From Chitinophaga sancti (lineage in GTDB: Bacteria; Bacteroidota; Bacteroidia; Chitinophagales; Chitinophagaceae): a stretch of DNA of 64,000 nucleotides. The stretch spans positions 1,364,001 to 1,428,000 of the forward strand of contig NZ_CP139247.1 of the NCBI RefSeq assembly GCF_034087045.1. Direction: 5' to 3'. Below the pieces are notes generated by a model. The model made no database searches, was not told where the DNA came from, and saw nothing but the letters and a program-made list of their open reading frames with translations. Positions 26,037 to 34,999 of this stretch are shown here, one piece after another (the first letter of the stretch is position 1; every line of letters starts with the position of its first letter). The position numbers and the translations under genes were made by a program.

Positions 26037-28982
26037 ATGAACCTCGTTAAAAAAACAATTTTTTTAATGCTGTTAGCCAGTTGCATTATCCAACTGGTTA
26101 TTGCCCAGCAGAAGTATGAATGGAAGGAGGCCAAATCTGGCGGGTATACCTATAAGTATATCGCTAATGACCCCATGCAGGCCCGATTCTATACCTTGAA
26201 AAATGGTCTGACTGTAATTTTGAGCGTCAACAAAAAAGATCCTCGTATTCAGACCCTTATAGGCACAAGAGCAGGTAGTAACAATGACCCACATGATCAT
26301 ACTGGTCTTGCTCACTACCTGGAACACCTTCTTTTTAAAGGCACGGAGCAATTTGGTTCTCTGGACTGGGCTAAGGAAAAACCTTACCTGGACAAGATAG
26401 AAGGTCTTTATGATACCTACAATCATACAACCGATGCTATAGCCCGTAAAACTATCTATCATCAGATAGACAGCGTATCAGGTCTGGCTGCTAAATATGC
26501 CATTGCCAACGAGTATGATAAAATGATGACCGGTATGGGTGCACAGGGAACCAACGCGCATACCTGGGTTGAAGAGACCATTTATGAGGAAGACATTCCT
26601 TCCAATGCCATTGACAAATATCTTGCTGTACAGTCAGAACGTTTTAAAGATCCTGTATTCCGTCTCTTCCACACAGAACTGGAAGCTGTATATGAAGAAA
26701 AGAACAGAGGTCTGGATAATGATAGCCGTAAGTCTTATGAGCTGATGCTGTCTTCTCTGTTCCCTACCCATAACTATGGTCAGCAGAGCACCATCGGTAC
26801 GGTGGAGCACCTGAAAAATCCTTCTCTGAAAGCGATCCGTCAGTTCTACAACTCTTACTATGTGCCTAACAATATGGCCATCGTAATGGCGGGTGATTTC
26901 AATCCTGATTATGTTATCAGGAAAATTGATGAAGACTTCGCTTACATGAAGTCTAAACCAGTTCCAGAATACAAAGCTCCTGTAGAAGCGCCTATCAAAG
27001 CGCCGATTGTGAAAGAAGTAGTAGGTCCTGATGCTGAAAATGTAATGATTGCATATCGTATGCCGGGTGCATTGGATACCAAATCCTCTGTACTGCTGGG
27101 TGTAATTTCTGAAATCATGAACAATGGTAAAGCGGGTCTGCTGGATCTGAATGTGAATAAGGCACAGAAAGTACTGAGCGCCAGCGCTGGTGTAATGGGC
27201 TGGAAGGACTATGCAGTGTTCCAACTGAGTGGTAAACCTAAGCAGGGTCAAACCCTGGATCAGGTAAAAGATCTGTTATTGGGTCAGCTGGAAATTCTGA
27301 AGAAAGGTCAGTTCGACGAAACTCTGGTAAAGGCGATTGTGAACAATGCCAAACTTTCTGAATTACAGGGTCTGGAAAACAATAACAACCGTGCTAGTTC
27401 CCTGATGGATGGTTTTATCAAGCACAGGGGCCAGAACTGGCTGGCTGATGTAACCTATGTGGATAACATGGGTAAGGTAACCAAGCAGCAGATCGTAGAT
27501 TTCGCCAATAAATATTTTAATGATAACTACGTACTGTTGTACAAGCGTAAAGGTGAAGACAAGAATATTGAAAAGGTAGAAAAGCCAACGATCACGCCTG
27601 TAGCAATTAACCGCAATGATCAATCTGCTTTCCTGAAAAAAGTAGATGCTATTCCGGCTACACCAGTACAACCACAGTGGCTGGATTTTGACAAGGATAT
27701 TCAGAAAGGTAAGGCTGGTCAGGCAGACGTACTGTATGTGCAGAACAAAGACAATGGTCTGTTCCGTCTGTACTATCGTTTTGACATGGGTAGCTGGAAC
27801 AATAAACTGTTCCCACTGGCTGCACAGTACCTGCAATTCCTGAGTACTGATAAATATACTTCGGAGCAGATCAGCAGGGAGTTCTACAACATCGCATGTA
27901 GCTTCACCGTAACTTCAGGCAATGAAAACTCTGTGATTGCTATCTCTGGTTTGCAGGAGAATTTTGATAAGGCTGTTGCCCTGTTCGAGCATCTGTTGAC
28001 ACATTGCCAGGTAAATGAAGAAGCACTGGCAGCACTGAAGGGTCGTATTGGTAAATCACGTACGGATAGCAAACTGAATAAAGGCAATATTATGAAAGGC
28101 CTGGCTAATTATGCAATGTATGGTGCCAGGAATCCTTTTAACAATGCGCTGAGCCAGGCTGACCTGGATGGTGTAACCGCCAGCCAGTTGACAGACATGT
28201 TGCACTCCATGGGTAACTTCAAGCACACAGTTATCTATTATGGTCCTCAGTCCATGAATGAAATGATTGCTGCTGTACAGAAAGAGCACGTGATTCCTGC
28301 TTCGTGGAAGGAAACACCTCCTCAGCAGAAATTTGATAAAATAGATCAGACTAAAAACAAGGTGCTGTTTGTAAACTATGATATGGTACAGACAGAAGTA
28401 AACTGGGTAAGGAATGATGAGGTATATAATCCTGACAAAACAGCGCTGGTAAGCATGTTCAATGGATACTTTGGTGGTGGTATGGGATCTATCGTATTCC
28501 AGACTATCCGTGAATCCAAAGCACTGGCTTATTCTACTTATGCTTTCTATTCAACACCTGATAAGAAAGGCGCACGCTATTCTACAGTTGCTTACGTAGG
28601 TAGCCAGGCAGATAAGATGAATGATGCGATCAACGGCATGAATGAATTGCTGAATGATATTCCTCGTTCTGACAAGTTGTTTGAAACAGCAAGACAGAGC
28701 CTGAAACAGGATATTGAAACAGAGAGAATCACACAGGATGGTATCATCTTTACTTACCTGGCTGACCAGAAACTGGGTCTGCAGGAAGACAACCGTAAGA
28801 AGGTATATGAAAAGATCGATAAGATCACCTTTGATGATGTTAAGAAATTCCATGACGATGAGCTGGCAAATAAGCCATATACTTATTGCGTGGTAGCATC
28901 AGACAAACGTGTGAACCTGGACGATCTGAAGAAGTTTGGTGATGTGAAAGTATTGACGCTGGAAGAAGTATTCGGTTACTAA
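26037..28982 (+). CDS. M16 family zinc metalloprotease (pitrilysin-like)
   Basis: 981 residues with a signal peptide (to LVIAQ, ~24). The first M16 half carries the inverted zinc motif HYLEH (in GLAHYLEHLLFKGTEQ) and the downstream Glu in TELEAVYEEKNRG. The second half (~570-980) is the inactive M16 C-terminal domain with the substrate arginine/tyrosine motif region (GGGMGSIVFQTIRESKALAYS). It is a two-domain periplasmic peptidase that degrades small unfolded peptides. It stands alone, with a terminator behind it. Confidence 0.9.
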   Translation: MNLVKKTIFLMLLASCIIQLVIAQQKYEWKEAKSGGYTYKYIANDPMQARFYTLKNGLTVILSVNKKDPRIQTLIGTRAGSNNDPHDHTGLAHYLEHLLFKGTEQFGSLDWAKEKPYLDKIEGLYDTYNHTTDAIARKTIYHQIDSVSGLAAKYAIANEYDKMMTGMGAQGTNAHTWVEETIYEEDIPSNAIDKYLAVQSERFKDPVFRLFHTELEAVYEEKNRGLDNDSRKSYELMLSSLFPTHNYGQQSTIGTVEHLKNPSLKAIRQFYNSYYVPNNMAIVMAGDFNPDYVIRKIDEDFAYMKSKPVPEYKAPVEAPIKAPIVKEVVGPDAENVMIAYRMPGALDTKSSVLLGVISEIMNNGKAGLLDLNVNKAQKVLSASAGVMGWKDYAVFQLSGKPKQGQTLDQVKDLLLGQLEILKKGQFDETLVKAIVNNAKLSELQGLENNNNRASSLMDGFIKHRGQNWLADVTYVDNMGKVTKQQIVDFANKYFNDNYVLLYKRKGEDKNIEKVEKPTITPVAINRNDQSAFLKKVDAIPATPVQPQWLDFDKDIQKGKAGQADVLYVQNKDNGLFRLYYRFDMGSWNNKLFPLAAQYLQFLSTDKYTSEQISREFYNIACSFTVTSGNENSVIAISGLQENFDKAVALFEHLLTHCQVNEEALAALKGRIGKSRTDSKLNKGNIMKGLANYAMYGARNPFNNALSQADLDGVTASQLTDMLHSMGNFKHTVIYYGPQSMNEMIAAVQKEHVIPASWKETPPQQKFDKIDQTKNKVLFVNYDMVQTEVNWVRNDEVYNPDKTALVSMFNGYFGGGMGSIVFQTIRESKALAYSTYAFYSTPDKKGARYSTVAYVGSQADKMNDAINGMNELLNDIPRSDKLFETARQSLKQDIETERITQDGIIFTYLADQKLGLQEDNRKKVYEKIDKITFDDVKKFHDDELANKPYTYCVVASDKRVNLDDLKKFGDVKVLTLEEVFGY

Positions 28983-28999
28983 TTCCACTCAAAAATATC

Positions 29000-29038
29000 A
29001 ACCCTCTGGTGCCTTGTGTGGTGCCGGAGGGTTTTTTA
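29000..29038 (+). terminator. Terminator of the M16 gene
   Basis: A GC-rich stem (aaccctctgg with ccggagggtt, closed further by two G-T pairs) is followed by TTTTTTATT, 18 bp after the stop. Confidence 0.8.
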
Positions 29039-29119
29039 TTTACCTTTGCGACGTCAATTTTTTTAACCCGTTGCAATAAAGAGTTGACGCTCAACGTTAA
29101 GTAACCAGCTAAATACCCT

Positions 29120-29713
29120 GTGAAAATGAATCGCTATTGCCTGTTACTATTATTGGTATTACTGTATGTGCCAGTATCGGGATTTAAAACCACAATTAAT
29201 ACTAACATTGACAATGACAGTTATCTTTATTCAGTGAAAGTGAATCCGGGGAATATAGACCCTGACAAGATCTTTCTGCTGATAGACAAAAGTGACTATA
29301 GGCTTTACTTATATGAGGATGTGACACTTCGCAAAATCTACAAGGTAGTATTTGGTAATAATGATCAGTCTGATAAGTGCAAAGAAGGTGACCGGTTGAC
29401 GCCGGAAGGGACATTTCATATTCAGAGCAAAAGACTCGATAAGTTATGGAACCGGTTCATGCTGCTGGACTATCCGAATGAAGCGTCTATGGAGCGTTTT
29501 CATCGTTTGCAAACTGAAGGATATCTGCCTTCGGTGGCGACACCGGGTGGTGGCATTGGCATTCATGGCGTAGAGTGGAATTCCGGCATTCGCGACAACT
29601 ATGTAGAGCAACGTATTAACTGGACGCTGGGTTGTATTAGTATGAAGAATAGTGATGTGAGTGAGTTGTACGAAGTGATCAAAGTGGGTACACCGGTGGT
29701 GATCAGAAAATGA
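29120..29713 (+). CDS. L,D-transpeptidase (YkuD family)
   Basis: 197 residues with a signal peptide (to VSGF). The YkuD domain (~50-196) reads KIFLLIDKSDYRLYLYED at the start and holds the catalytic HxnG...SxGC block, seen as GIGIHGVEW and NWTLGCISMKNSDV; Cys and His are present. It would form 3-3 peptidoglycan crosslinks or attach proteins to the wall. A GTG at 29120 and an ATG at 29126 are both possible starts. A TACCTTTG -7 element is at 29041-29048. A larger family member is at 56.8 kb. Confidence 0.88.
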   Translation: MKMNRYCLLLLLVLLYVPVSGFKTTINTNIDNDSYLYSVKVNPGNIDPDKIFLLIDKSDYRLYLYEDVTLRKIYKVVFGNNDQSDKCKEGDRLTPEGTFHIQSKRLDKLWNRFMLLDYPNEASMERFHRLQTEGYLPSVATPGGGIGIHGVEWNSGIRDNYVEQRINWTLGCISMKNSDVSELYEVIKVGTPVVIRK

Positions 29714-29744
29714 GAGCTGCATGTTAGATTGCAGTAAGAGATAT

Positions 29745-29910
29745 TAAATTTGTATTGTTATACAATATAAACATTAGAAGATCTTACAAGCTTTAGGTTA
29801 AGCATCGTAGTGACATTAGCAACGTTCTGTGGCTGGTGTCATGAATTAACATAAAGACGGGTATTGGTCTTGTGAAGGCATGCTTCATTCGGGTGAAGCA
29901 TGCTTTTTTA
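29745..29910 (+). ncRNA. Candidate structured small RNA or 3' UTR
   Basis: A TAAATTTG -7-like element (29745-29752) is followed by ~150 nt without an ORF that can form several hairpins: ttgtat/atacaa (loop tgtt), tgaca/tgtca, aagac/gtctt, and finally a strong terminator (29878-29903). It lies after the L,D-transpeptidase. No -33 element at the right spacing is seen, so it may be only that gene's 3' UTR. Confidence 0.3.
29878..29910. terminator. Bidirectional terminator (L,D-transpeptidase / hydrolase)
   Basis: A perfect 10-bp stem gcatgcttca/tgaagcatgc with loop ttcggg, then seven T on the plus strand. The convergent hydrolase gene ends here. Confidence 0.85.
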
Positions 29911-30843
29911 TTTTTTGGTCAGGAAAGTAGTGACTGCATTTTTCCATTTAGGGCCTTCATGTCTGCAAAAAGATTGATGACCAGATCCGGTAAATACGAC
30001 CAGTTGTTTTTGTGAACTGCCCAGGTGTTTGAAAACGGAATTCGTTTCCTGCCTGGTCACTCTAATATCATGCTCACCCCAGCAAAGTAATACGGGCATT
30101 TTCAGCTTTTCTCCCGCTTTTGCAGGTTGGTATCCCGGTCCCCAAAATCCCTGTTCTAAACCGCCCCAAATTGCCAGCAATTGGGAGAGTGGTGTTTCTG
30201 GTAAATTGACTGCGCGCATACGACTTTTCACAGCATCGGTAAGGGTTGCGAAGGGACATTCCAGAATCAGCTTTTGGGGCTGCAGGTGATAAGTGGGTAC
30301 AGCTCTCATAATGGCTGCGGCTCCCATACTCGCTCCCCATAGGATGATCGGTTTGTTATTCTGATTGCTGATATATTCATAAGCAGCTTTTACATCATCT
30401 GCTTCTTTGTATCCTACCGTGCAGGTATTGCCTTCGCTATTACCATGACCTCTGAAGTCTGTGAGGAAAGTACTATATCCTAAATGGCGAAACCAGGCAG
30501 CTTCTGAAAGGCAAGGACCTTTGTTGCCACCGTAACCATGAAATAATAATACCGTGCCTTTGGAGTTGGGTACAGGGATATACCAGCAGGAGAGGTGCAG
30601 GCCATTGGATGTAGGCAGGCTGACGGGAATGTAAGCAGTATCAGGATGAGTTTTAGCAACGGTTTTAGATATGCGTACACCAAAGAAGATGATTTTTAGT
30701 TTTCCGATAGCATTCATCTGCTCTGGCTTACGGTTGTCTGATGTACCAGGTGCATAGAAATGAGTGAATTTATAAGCATGAAAGGCAGCGACAATATTGA
30801 GCGTGATGAAGAGAATAATCAGGGTACGTTTAAGCAGCTTCAT
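29908..30843 (-). CDS. Alpha/beta hydrolase (serine aminopeptidase-like), membrane-anchored
   Basis: 311 residues. An N-terminal helix (LLKRTLIILFITLNIVAAF) acts as signal anchor. The alpha/beta hydrolase fold (~75-310) has oxyanion region LLFHGYGGNKG, nucleophile GASMGAAA (GxSxG), acid in CWGEHDIRV and His in GSGHQSF, a complete Ser-Asp-His set. It resembles BAAT/FrsA-type family members of Bacteroidota; the substrate is not predictable. ATG at 30843 (MKLLKRT) fits best. It is on the minus strand, separate from acs. Confidence 0.85.
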   Translation of the reverse strand: MKLLKRTLIILFITLNIVAAFHAYKFTHFYAPGTSDNRKPEQMNAIGKLKIIFFGVRISKTVAKTHPDTAYIPVSLPTSNGLHLSCWYIPVPNSKGTVLLFHGYGGNKGPCLSEAAWFRHLGYSTFLTDFRGHGNSEGNTCTVGYKEADDVKAAYEYISNQNNKPIILWGASMGAAAIMRAVPTYHLQPQKLILECPFATLTDAVKSRMRAVNLPETPLSQLLAIWGGLEQGFWGPGYQPAKAGEKLKMPVLLCWGEHDIRVTRQETNSVFKHLGSSQKQLVVFTGSGHQSFCRHEGPKWKNAVTTFLTKK

Positions 30844-30876
30844 GGGGAACAAGGTATAGGAATTTTTTCTTTAAAA

Positions 30877-30905
30877 CAATGCTTCTGCCACTGGCAGAAG
30901 CATTG
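30877..30905 (-). terminator. Terminator of acs
   Basis: A perfect 13-bp stem (30877-30889 with 30893-30905) with a 3-nt loop. On the minus strand it is followed by TTTTAAAG. Confidence 0.7.
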
Positions 30906-30914
30906 CTGGGTGTA

Positions 30915-32828
30915 TTATTGCTTTCCTCTTTTGATTTCATCGACTACGTTCGGATCCAGTAGGGTGGAGGTATCGCCCAGGTTCTCCATTTCACCTTCAG
31001 CGATCTTGCGGAGAATACGGCGCATGATTTTTCCTGATCTGGTTTTAGGTAATCCACTTACAAACTGGATTTTATCTGGTTTGGCAATAGGGCCAATGAT
31101 GCGGGATACAGTTTGCAGAATGTCTTTCTTTGTGAGTTCAGGATCATGCACCATTTTTTCTGCAATGACGAAGGCATAGATACCTTGTCCTTTGATATCG
31201 TGCGGATATCCTACCACTGCGCTTTCTACTACGCCTGCGTGCATGTTGATAGCGTTTTCGACTTCTGCGGTACCGATACGGTGTCCGCTAACATTCAATA
31301 CATCGTCCACCCGGCCGGTGATGCGATAATATCCATCTTCATCGCGGAGACAACCATCGCCGGTGAAGTAGAGATTGTCGTAGGTAGCGAAGTAAGTGGT
31401 ACGGCAGCGTTCATGATCGCCGTAAGTAGTACGGAGCATGCCTGGCCATGGGAATTTTATACAGAGGTTACCATTCACATTGTTGCCGGTAATTTCCTGG
31501 CCTCGTTCATCAACGAGGATAGGTTGAACACCTGGCAGTGGGAGAGTGGCGTAACCGGGTTTTTCTGCTGTGATGCCAGCGATTGGCGTGATCATAATAC
31601 CACCGGTTTCAGTCTGCCACCAGGTATCTACTATTGGACAACGTCCTTTACCGATATTGTCCTTGAACCAATGCCATGCTTCTTCATTGATCGGTTCACC
31701 TACGCTGCCCAGTTTTTTCAGGGAGCTCAGGTCTTTGTGGTTTACTGGTCCCAGGCCATAGCCCATGAGGCTGCGGATGGCAGTAGGCGCGGTGTAAAGA
31801 GTATTGACACGGAATTTGTCGGTGATAGACCATAGGCGACCGGCATCAGGCCATGTAGGCACTCCTTCGAACATCACGGTGGTAGCACCTGCGCTGAGCG
31901 GACCATAGATTATATAGCTATGCCCGGTGATCCAGCCTACGTCTGCAGTACAGAAGTATACTTCACCTGGCTGGTACTGGAAGGTATTAACGAATGTGTA
32001 GTTAGCGTAAACCATATAGCCGGCGGTGGTATGTACGACACCTTTTGGCTTGCCGGTAGAGCCGGAAGTATAGAGAATGAAGAGCATGTCTTCCGCATCC
32101 ATTTCTTCGGCAGGGCAGGGAGGGTTACCCATGGTTTCTACCTGTTTGATTTCATCTTCCCACCAGAGGTCGCGGCCTTTGATCATACTTACAGGTGTAC
32201 GGGTACGGGTACATACGATAACTTTCCTGACGGAAGGGCAGGCTATGAGAGCATCGTCGATTACAGATTTCAGGGGAATATCTTTATTACCACGGAAGGC
32301 GCCATCGCATGTAATAACGAGGCTGGCCTGGGCGTCCTGAATTCTATCGGCGATAGATTGTGCGCTGAATCCACCAAATACCACGGAGTGAATGGCCCCG
32401 ATACGGGCGCATGCCAATACGGCAATAGCCAGTTCCGGAATCATACCCATGTAGATGCATACACGATCACCTTTCTTAACACCATTATTTTTCAGAACGT
32501 TTGCGAACTGGCAAACTTTGTTATACAGGTCTCTGTAAGTAATAACGCGGTGACGTTCTTCCGGATCATTTGGTTCCCAAATGATGGCGGGTGTGTTGCC
32601 TAATGTGCCAAGGTGGCGGTCAATACAATTTTCAGTGATATTAAGCTTGCCACCGACGAACCATTTTACATCTGGTTCTTTGAAGTTCCATTCCAGGACT
32701 TTATCCCATTTGCGGCGCCAATAAAAATGATCAGCTACATTCGCCCAAAATCCCTCGGGGTCCATGACGCTCTGCTGATACTGCTGTTGATACTCTTCTA
32801 AGCTTCTAATCTGGTAAGGATAAGCCAT
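30915..32828 (-). CDS. acs: Acetyl-CoA synthetase
   Basis: 637 residues, close to the usual ~650. It activates acetate to acetyl-AMP and then acetyl-CoA. ANL-superfamily signatures are all there: FILYTSGSTGKPKGVVHT (P-loop-like A3), the DTWWQTETGG motif (acetate/CoA pocket), YFTGDGCLRDEDGYYRITGRVDDVLNVSGHR (A7-A8) and the C-terminal SGLPKTRSGKIMRRILRKIA with the acetylatable lysine of A10. It is a single gene on the minus strand. Confidence 0.97.
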   Translation of the reverse strand: MAYPYQIRSLEEYQQQYQQSVMDPEGFWANVADHFYWRRKWDKVLEWNFKEPDVKWFVGGKLNITENCIDRHLGTLGNTPAIIWEPNDPEERHRVITYRDLYNKVCQFANVLKNNGVKKGDRVCIYMGMIPELAIAVLACARIGAIHSVVFGGFSAQSIADRIQDAQASLVITCDGAFRGNKDIPLKSVIDDALIACPSVRKVIVCTRTRTPVSMIKGRDLWWEDEIKQVETMGNPPCPAEEMDAEDMLFILYTSGSTGKPKGVVHTTAGYMVYANYTFVNTFQYQPGEVYFCTADVGWITGHSYIIYGPLSAGATTVMFEGVPTWPDAGRLWSITDKFRVNTLYTAPTAIRSLMGYGLGPVNHKDLSSLKKLGSVGEPINEEAWHWFKDNIGKGRCPIVDTWWQTETGGIMITPIAGITAEKPGYATLPLPGVQPILVDERGQEITGNNVNGNLCIKFPWPGMLRTTYGDHERCRTTYFATYDNLYFTGDGCLRDEDGYYRITGRVDDVLNVSGHRIGTAEVENAINMHAGVVESAVVGYPHDIKGQGIYAFVIAEKMVHDPELTKKDILQTVSRIIGPIAKPDKIQFVSGLPKTRSGKIMRRILRKIAEGEMENLGDTSTLLDPNVVDEIKRGKQ

Positions 32829-33055
32829 GGCTGCAATCAGTTTTTGTGTTGGTCAATAAGTAATAACGTGCGCGTAATATGTGCAGCTTAAATTTAATGA
32901 AATTGGGGAATACGGTGGTAGTGATTAATTGTTTATAAGCAAATATTAACGTAAAAAAGGGGAATAACTGATATGCCTTTCACTACGACCTTTTGGTAGA
33001 GGTAGTGAATACCCTCCGGGCAGGAGGCCAAAACTACAGGAAAAGGAATGCGCAA

Positions 33056-33349
33056 TTAGTGCTTTCCAGTCTTTTTGCGATACTTGTCGCAGTAATCCCA
33101 GAATTCCTTGTACACTTCGTCTGATACTGAAATGATCTTCTCCTTTTCTGCATTACTGAGTAAAGGATTGACCTGTTCTTTCTCTCCATTGACCGTTTTG
33201 GTGGACGGGCGCATTTTGCGATAGAAGGTTGGAACGCTCCAGCTACATTCGATGCAAACGCGTTCGCGGAATGTAAGTGGCAAGTTGATCATTTTGGTGT
33301 GCAAGTCCTGCATAAGGTTGACTGCTTCAGTGCCTTTTGATTTTGACAT
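33056..33349 (-). CDS. Hypothetical protein with possible HTH
   Basis: 97 residues, MSKSKGTEAVNLMQDLHTKM..., soluble and strongly charged at the C-terminus (YCDKYRKKTGKH). The stretch RERVCIECSWSVPTFYRKMR looks like a short helix-turn-helix of the type seen in small DNA-binding proteins, but I cannot name the family. It is isolated, with a TACATTTG -7 element (complement of 33434-33441) ~85 bp upstream. Confidence 0.5.
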   Translation of the reverse strand: MSKSKGTEAVNLMQDLHTKMINLPLTFRERVCIECSWSVPTFYRKMRPSTKTVNGEKEQVNPLLSNAEKEKIISVSDEVYKEFWDYCDKYRKKTGKH

Positions 33350-33721
33350 TTTGTTTTGGTTTTATACCTTGGGACAATTGGTTGCAACTTGTTGATAGTG
33401 ATGTCATTAGTGTAAAAGACGTGCACGTGTTAACAAATGTATTTATAAAATTATAAATGGCGTAAAATATGCACACAAATTTTATAAATTATTAAAAGAC
33501 TTGTTATTATAAATTTATATAGCTTATAAATGTCAACATTTTACCCCGAATTTGATGGGAGACTGCTTGATTTAGAACGGAGTTTGTCACTTTTTCCCCC
33601 TAATTATGATGTAACTATATTGTCTATATGAAAGACCAATTAGGAAAATGAAATGGAAATTATTATTATATTGTATGAATTGCACATAAAAGCGATAAAC
33701 AGTTAGTAAAATCAAGCATAC
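33350..33721. other. Divergent regulatory region between the 33.1 and 33.7 kb genes
   Basis: AT-rich, 372 bp. It contains the minus-strand -7 element at 33434-33441, a 10-bp palindrome acgtgcacgt (33419-33428) and, on the plus side, only weak promoter-like pieces. No ORF or RNA gene seen. Confidence 0.4.
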
Positions 33722-34345
33722 ATGTCCAGGTTAATCCATATGGGCCAGCGCCTGAAGCAAATCTTAAAACAGAAAAAGGTTAAGATTGTTGACTTTGCTG
33801 ATATGGCCGGTTTCACGAACCAAATAGCCCATTACCATTTACGGAAAAGCGATATGAAGCGAAGTACATTAGAAAAGTTCTGTGAGATCATCAGTATCTC
33901 GCCGGAAGAATTCTATGAATGGAACAGCGTTTCTGTCATCAACGGCGAAAAGCCACCTGCTTCCTCAATATTACATCATGGTCACAGATTGATGGAACTT
34001 ATCAGCGAACGGGGATTGAATAAAACAAGGTTAGCCAAGCGGCTGGGAATGTCGAGGCGAACCATGTATAATCTCTTTGATAAAGAACTATTCGGAAGTG
34101 AAGAACTGGACAAGGTATCCAGGGCACTTGAAATAAGTTCAACCGGTTTCCTTCATCCCGGATCATTGGATGATACGCGGGTTGCTGATAATGATGAAAT
34201 GCTCGCTTTAAGAGAAAAATATTACAAGTTGCTGGAAGAGCACAATTTATTATTGAAAACCCATTCTTCAACCAAAGAAGCACTCGAGCAGCTCAAGAAG
34301 GAAAATTTACAATTACGTAAACAAGCCCGATCCAAAAAGGGCTAA
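33722..34345 (+). CDS. Transcriptional regulator with two HTH domains
   Basis: 207 residues. Two XRE/Cro-like helix-turn-helix units stand in tandem: ~5-65 (GQRLKQILKQKKVKIVDFAD with MAGFTNQIAHYHLR) and ~85-145 (GHRLMELISERGLNKTRLAK, RLGMSRRTMYNLF). A C-terminal coiled coil (~158-205, ALREKYYKLLEEHN ... EALEQLKKENLQLRKQ) is likely a dimer element. It is a DNA-binding regulator with no effector domain. Neighbours are an unrecognised small gene and the RAYT-like gene; targets are unknown. Confidence 0.75.
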   Translation: MSRLIHMGQRLKQILKQKKVKIVDFADMAGFTNQIAHYHLRKSDMKRSTLEKFCEIISISPEEFYEWNSVSVINGEKPPASSILHHGHRLMELISERGLNKTRLAKRLGMSRRTMYNLFDKELFGSEELDKVSRALEISSTGFLHPGSLDDTRVADNDEMLALREKYYKLLEEHNLLLKTHSSTKEALEQLKKENLQLRKQARSKKG

Positions 34346-34522
34346 AATGAACCAGTGTTTATCAACCTATCAGAAGACCTATTTTGAAAAAGCCTATTCT
34401 GTATTAAATAGAGAGCCATTTTCTTAATTCCATCATCGAGCGTATTTTATTGTACTATTATTTTGCGATAAATTACATTTTGCTAATCCCGATTTCAGGA
34501 TTTTAAAATAAATGTCACTGAT

Positions 34523-34999
34523 ATGAATTATTTGCCTGGTGCATTCGATGTGCCTATGTGGTATATCGTCATGCACTTAAAGGGGGCATCTGGTATTCTT
34601 ACGCAAAAGAGATATTGCGATGTGCTGGCCCGCAGACTTAACCGAGATCAGGAGAATAGTCTGATCAGGGTTGATGATTACCTGCTATTGCCTGACGCTT
34701 TATACCTGATGGTGCAGGAAGAGGCTTTGCAACTCGATGTATGGTGGCCTGCTTTCAGAGATCAGTTACTGGAAGATCTGAAAGGCTTATATGTATCTGA
34801 GCTGGTAGCCGGAGGTGCTACCTCGCCGGCAGTGGATATGCTGTGGGAACCTCTGTCTCATGAGTTGATCACTGGTCCGGAAGCCTTTGAGCACAGGGTA
34901 AATGAAATGTTGTTTTTACCTGTGCGCAAAGGGCTGGCTCCAGATCCGAACTACTATCCTTATAACAGTGTAAATAATAAAGCAGGGATAGATCTATAA
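34523..34999 (+). CDS. Degenerate RAYT/IS200-like (HUH transposase-related) protein
   Basis: 158 residues. The order of segments matches REP-associated tyrosine transposases: a beta strand, then ILTQKRYCDVLARRLNRDQ (family: LFTRKEYRDILLESL), DDYLLLPDALYLMV (family: the MxNHVHL strand), LLEDLKGLYVSELV (helix that carries the catalytic Tyr), and a C-terminal VRKGLAPDPNYYPYNSV (family: NPVxAGIVxxPxDYxYSS). The two HUH histidines are gone (DALY) and the NNPV asparagines too, so it should be inactive. It is intact, without stops, so it may be domesticated. No REP palindromes are seen nearby. The assignment is my own alignment by eye. Confidence 0.6.
   Translation: MNYLPGAFDVPMWYIVMHLKGASGILTQKRYCDVLARRLNRDQENSLIRVDDYLLLPDALYLMVQEEALQLDVWWPAFRDQLLEDLKGLYVSELVAGGATSPAVDMLWEPLSHELITGPEAFEHRVNEMLFLPVRKGLAPDPNYYPYNSVNNKAGIDL

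Noticed and set aside
31113..31835. 240-codon open frame on the plus strand inside acs
   Set aside because: Antisense shadow of the acs gene; no start context and no family match.
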